Source of the DNA: Coriobacteriia bacterium
GTDB lineage: Bacteria > Actinomycetota > Coriobacteriia > Coriobacteriales > UMGS124
Direction of reading: 5' to 3'
DNA: 64,000 nucleotides
NCBI GenBank assembly: GCA_018368455.1
Contig: JAGZEG010000010.1
Span: 1 to 64,000, forward strand
Part shown: positions 63,386-64,000 of the stretch, in pieces
Layout: every line of letters starts with the position of its first letter
Position numbering within the stretch: the first letter of the stretch is position 1
Position numbers and translations under genes: made by a program
Notes under the pieces: generated by a model
Database searches by the model: none
Told to the model about the DNA's origin: nothing
The model's input: the letters and a program-made list of their open reading frames with translations, nothing else

Positions 63386-64000
63386 CTAGTAGTTGTGGCG
63401 CACGGGCATGACGAGGTAGAGGAAGTCCACCTTGCCGAGGCTCTTGAAGATGCCCGGGCGCAGGGGGCTCTCGGCCTCGAACGTCAGGATCTCGTCCCCG
63501 TCGCCCTTCTGCACGCAGTCGTAGATGAAGCGCGAGTTGAACGCGATGACCATGTCGTCTCCTTCGACCTCGCAGGGGATCTCCTCGCGCGCGTTGCCCT
63601 GGTCGGGAATGTTCGACGTGATAGTCAGCAGGTTCTGCCCGGCGTCGATAGAGAAGCAGATCTCGGAGTTCGTCGCCGTCATGGCCTTGACGCGCTGCAT
63701 GGCCTCGTACAGCACGCCCGTCTTGATGCGCACGCCCGTCGCGTGCGATGTCGGGATGAGCTTGCGGTAGTTCGGGTACGTGCCCTCGATGCGACGCGTC
63801 ACGTAGACGGCTTCCCCGAACAGGAACACGATCTGGGAAGCGTTCGTACCAATCGTGATCGACTTGCAGCCAGCCGCGAGGGACAGCACGCTGCGCAGGG
63901 CCTTGGCAGGCACGATGACTTCGAAGTTTTCGACTTCGGAGACGATCTTCGTTTCAGCAACGGCCAGACGCACCGAGTCCGTCGTCACGAAGCGCACCAT
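63386..64000 (-). CDS. dnaN: DNA polymerase III beta clamp, C-terminal part
   Basis: The visible 204 codons correspond to the C-terminal 55 percent of the sliding clamp, with VRFVTTDSVRLAVAETKI, the EVIVPAKALRSVLSL segment and the family's final YLVMPVRHNY. The start lies beyond the right edge of the window; the Met at the edge is internal. The clamp tethers DNA polymerase III. Confidence 0.95.
   Translation of the reverse strand: MVRFVTTDSVRLAVAETKIVSEVENFEVIVPAKALRSVLSLAAGCKSITIGTNASQIVFLFGEAVYVTRRIEGTYPNYRKLIPTSHATGVRIKTGVLYEAMQRVKAMTATNSEICFSIDAGQNLLTITSNIPDQGNAREEIPCEVEGDDMVIAFNSRFIYDCVQKGDGDEILTFEAESPLRPGIFKSLGKVDFLYLVMPVRHNY

Overview
The window is a GC-rich (low-to-mid 60s percent by eye) chromosomal segment of an anaerobic actinobacterium, most likely of class Coriobacteriia and probably Eggerthellaceae. 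The support is mixed: the dnaN-recF-DUF721-gyrB-gyrA and rpsF-ssb-rpsR-DUF2232-rplI-dnaB-purA gene orders, an indolepyruvate:ferredoxin oxidoreductase, exported multiheme cytochrome/molybdopterin enzymes, and a LuxR regulator fused to a polytopic membrane domain. No species is claimed. Starts were chosen by Shine-Dalgarno spacing and family length, so many differ from the longest possible frame.

Positions 1-23 kb form an accessory respiratory region. Three loci encode exported proteins that join an N-terminal triheme cytochrome c segment to a sulfite-oxidase-like molybdopterin domain and its Ig-like dimerisation domain (477-2096, 10057-11952, 20792-22429). Each is followed by a small exported molybdopterin-domain protein (1-459, 9155-10051, 19897-20799). 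A fourth, reduced locus (14498-15735) has only a signal-less small protein and a free-standing Ig-like domain. Regulators of the AraC (two), MerR and membrane-LuxR types sit among them. Also here are a fructokinase-like gene, iorAB, a tyrosine phosphatase, purE, a methyltransferase, a HemN/HutW-like radical SAM protein, a pyridoxal kinase and an EEP-family hydrolase. Between iorA and the phosphatase is a compact candidate type I toxin-antitoxin locus (6256-6543): a 36-residue hydrophobic peptide whose ribosome-binding site is buried in a hairpin, with a convergent short antisense RNA.

Positions 24-29 kb hold a DUF4143 AAA ATPase bracketed by direct repeats, a membrane-anchored hypothetical protein, an array of three structured repeats, and an ABC exporter.

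Positions 29-64 kb are mostly core genome, largely on the minus strand: Nudix hydrolase-purD-purA, dnaB, rplI, DUF2232, rpsR, ssb and rpsF; an unusually ordered pst phosphate locus (pstC-pstA, then a repeat-filled gap, then pstS, with no pstB); two tRNA-Ser genes beside a scar of tRNA fragments; a TRIC channel, a PrsA-like foldase lipoprotein, a cation/proton antiporter, purB, a nitroreductase, a ParE/RelE-type toxin-antitoxin pair, rmuC, typA, tRNA-Ala and tRNA-Ile, a bifunctional nuclease, an acetyltransferase, gyrA, gyrB, the DUF721 gene, recF and the end of dnaN. The last genes place the window near a replication origin. No rRNA, CRISPR array, complete insertion sequence or prophage was seen.
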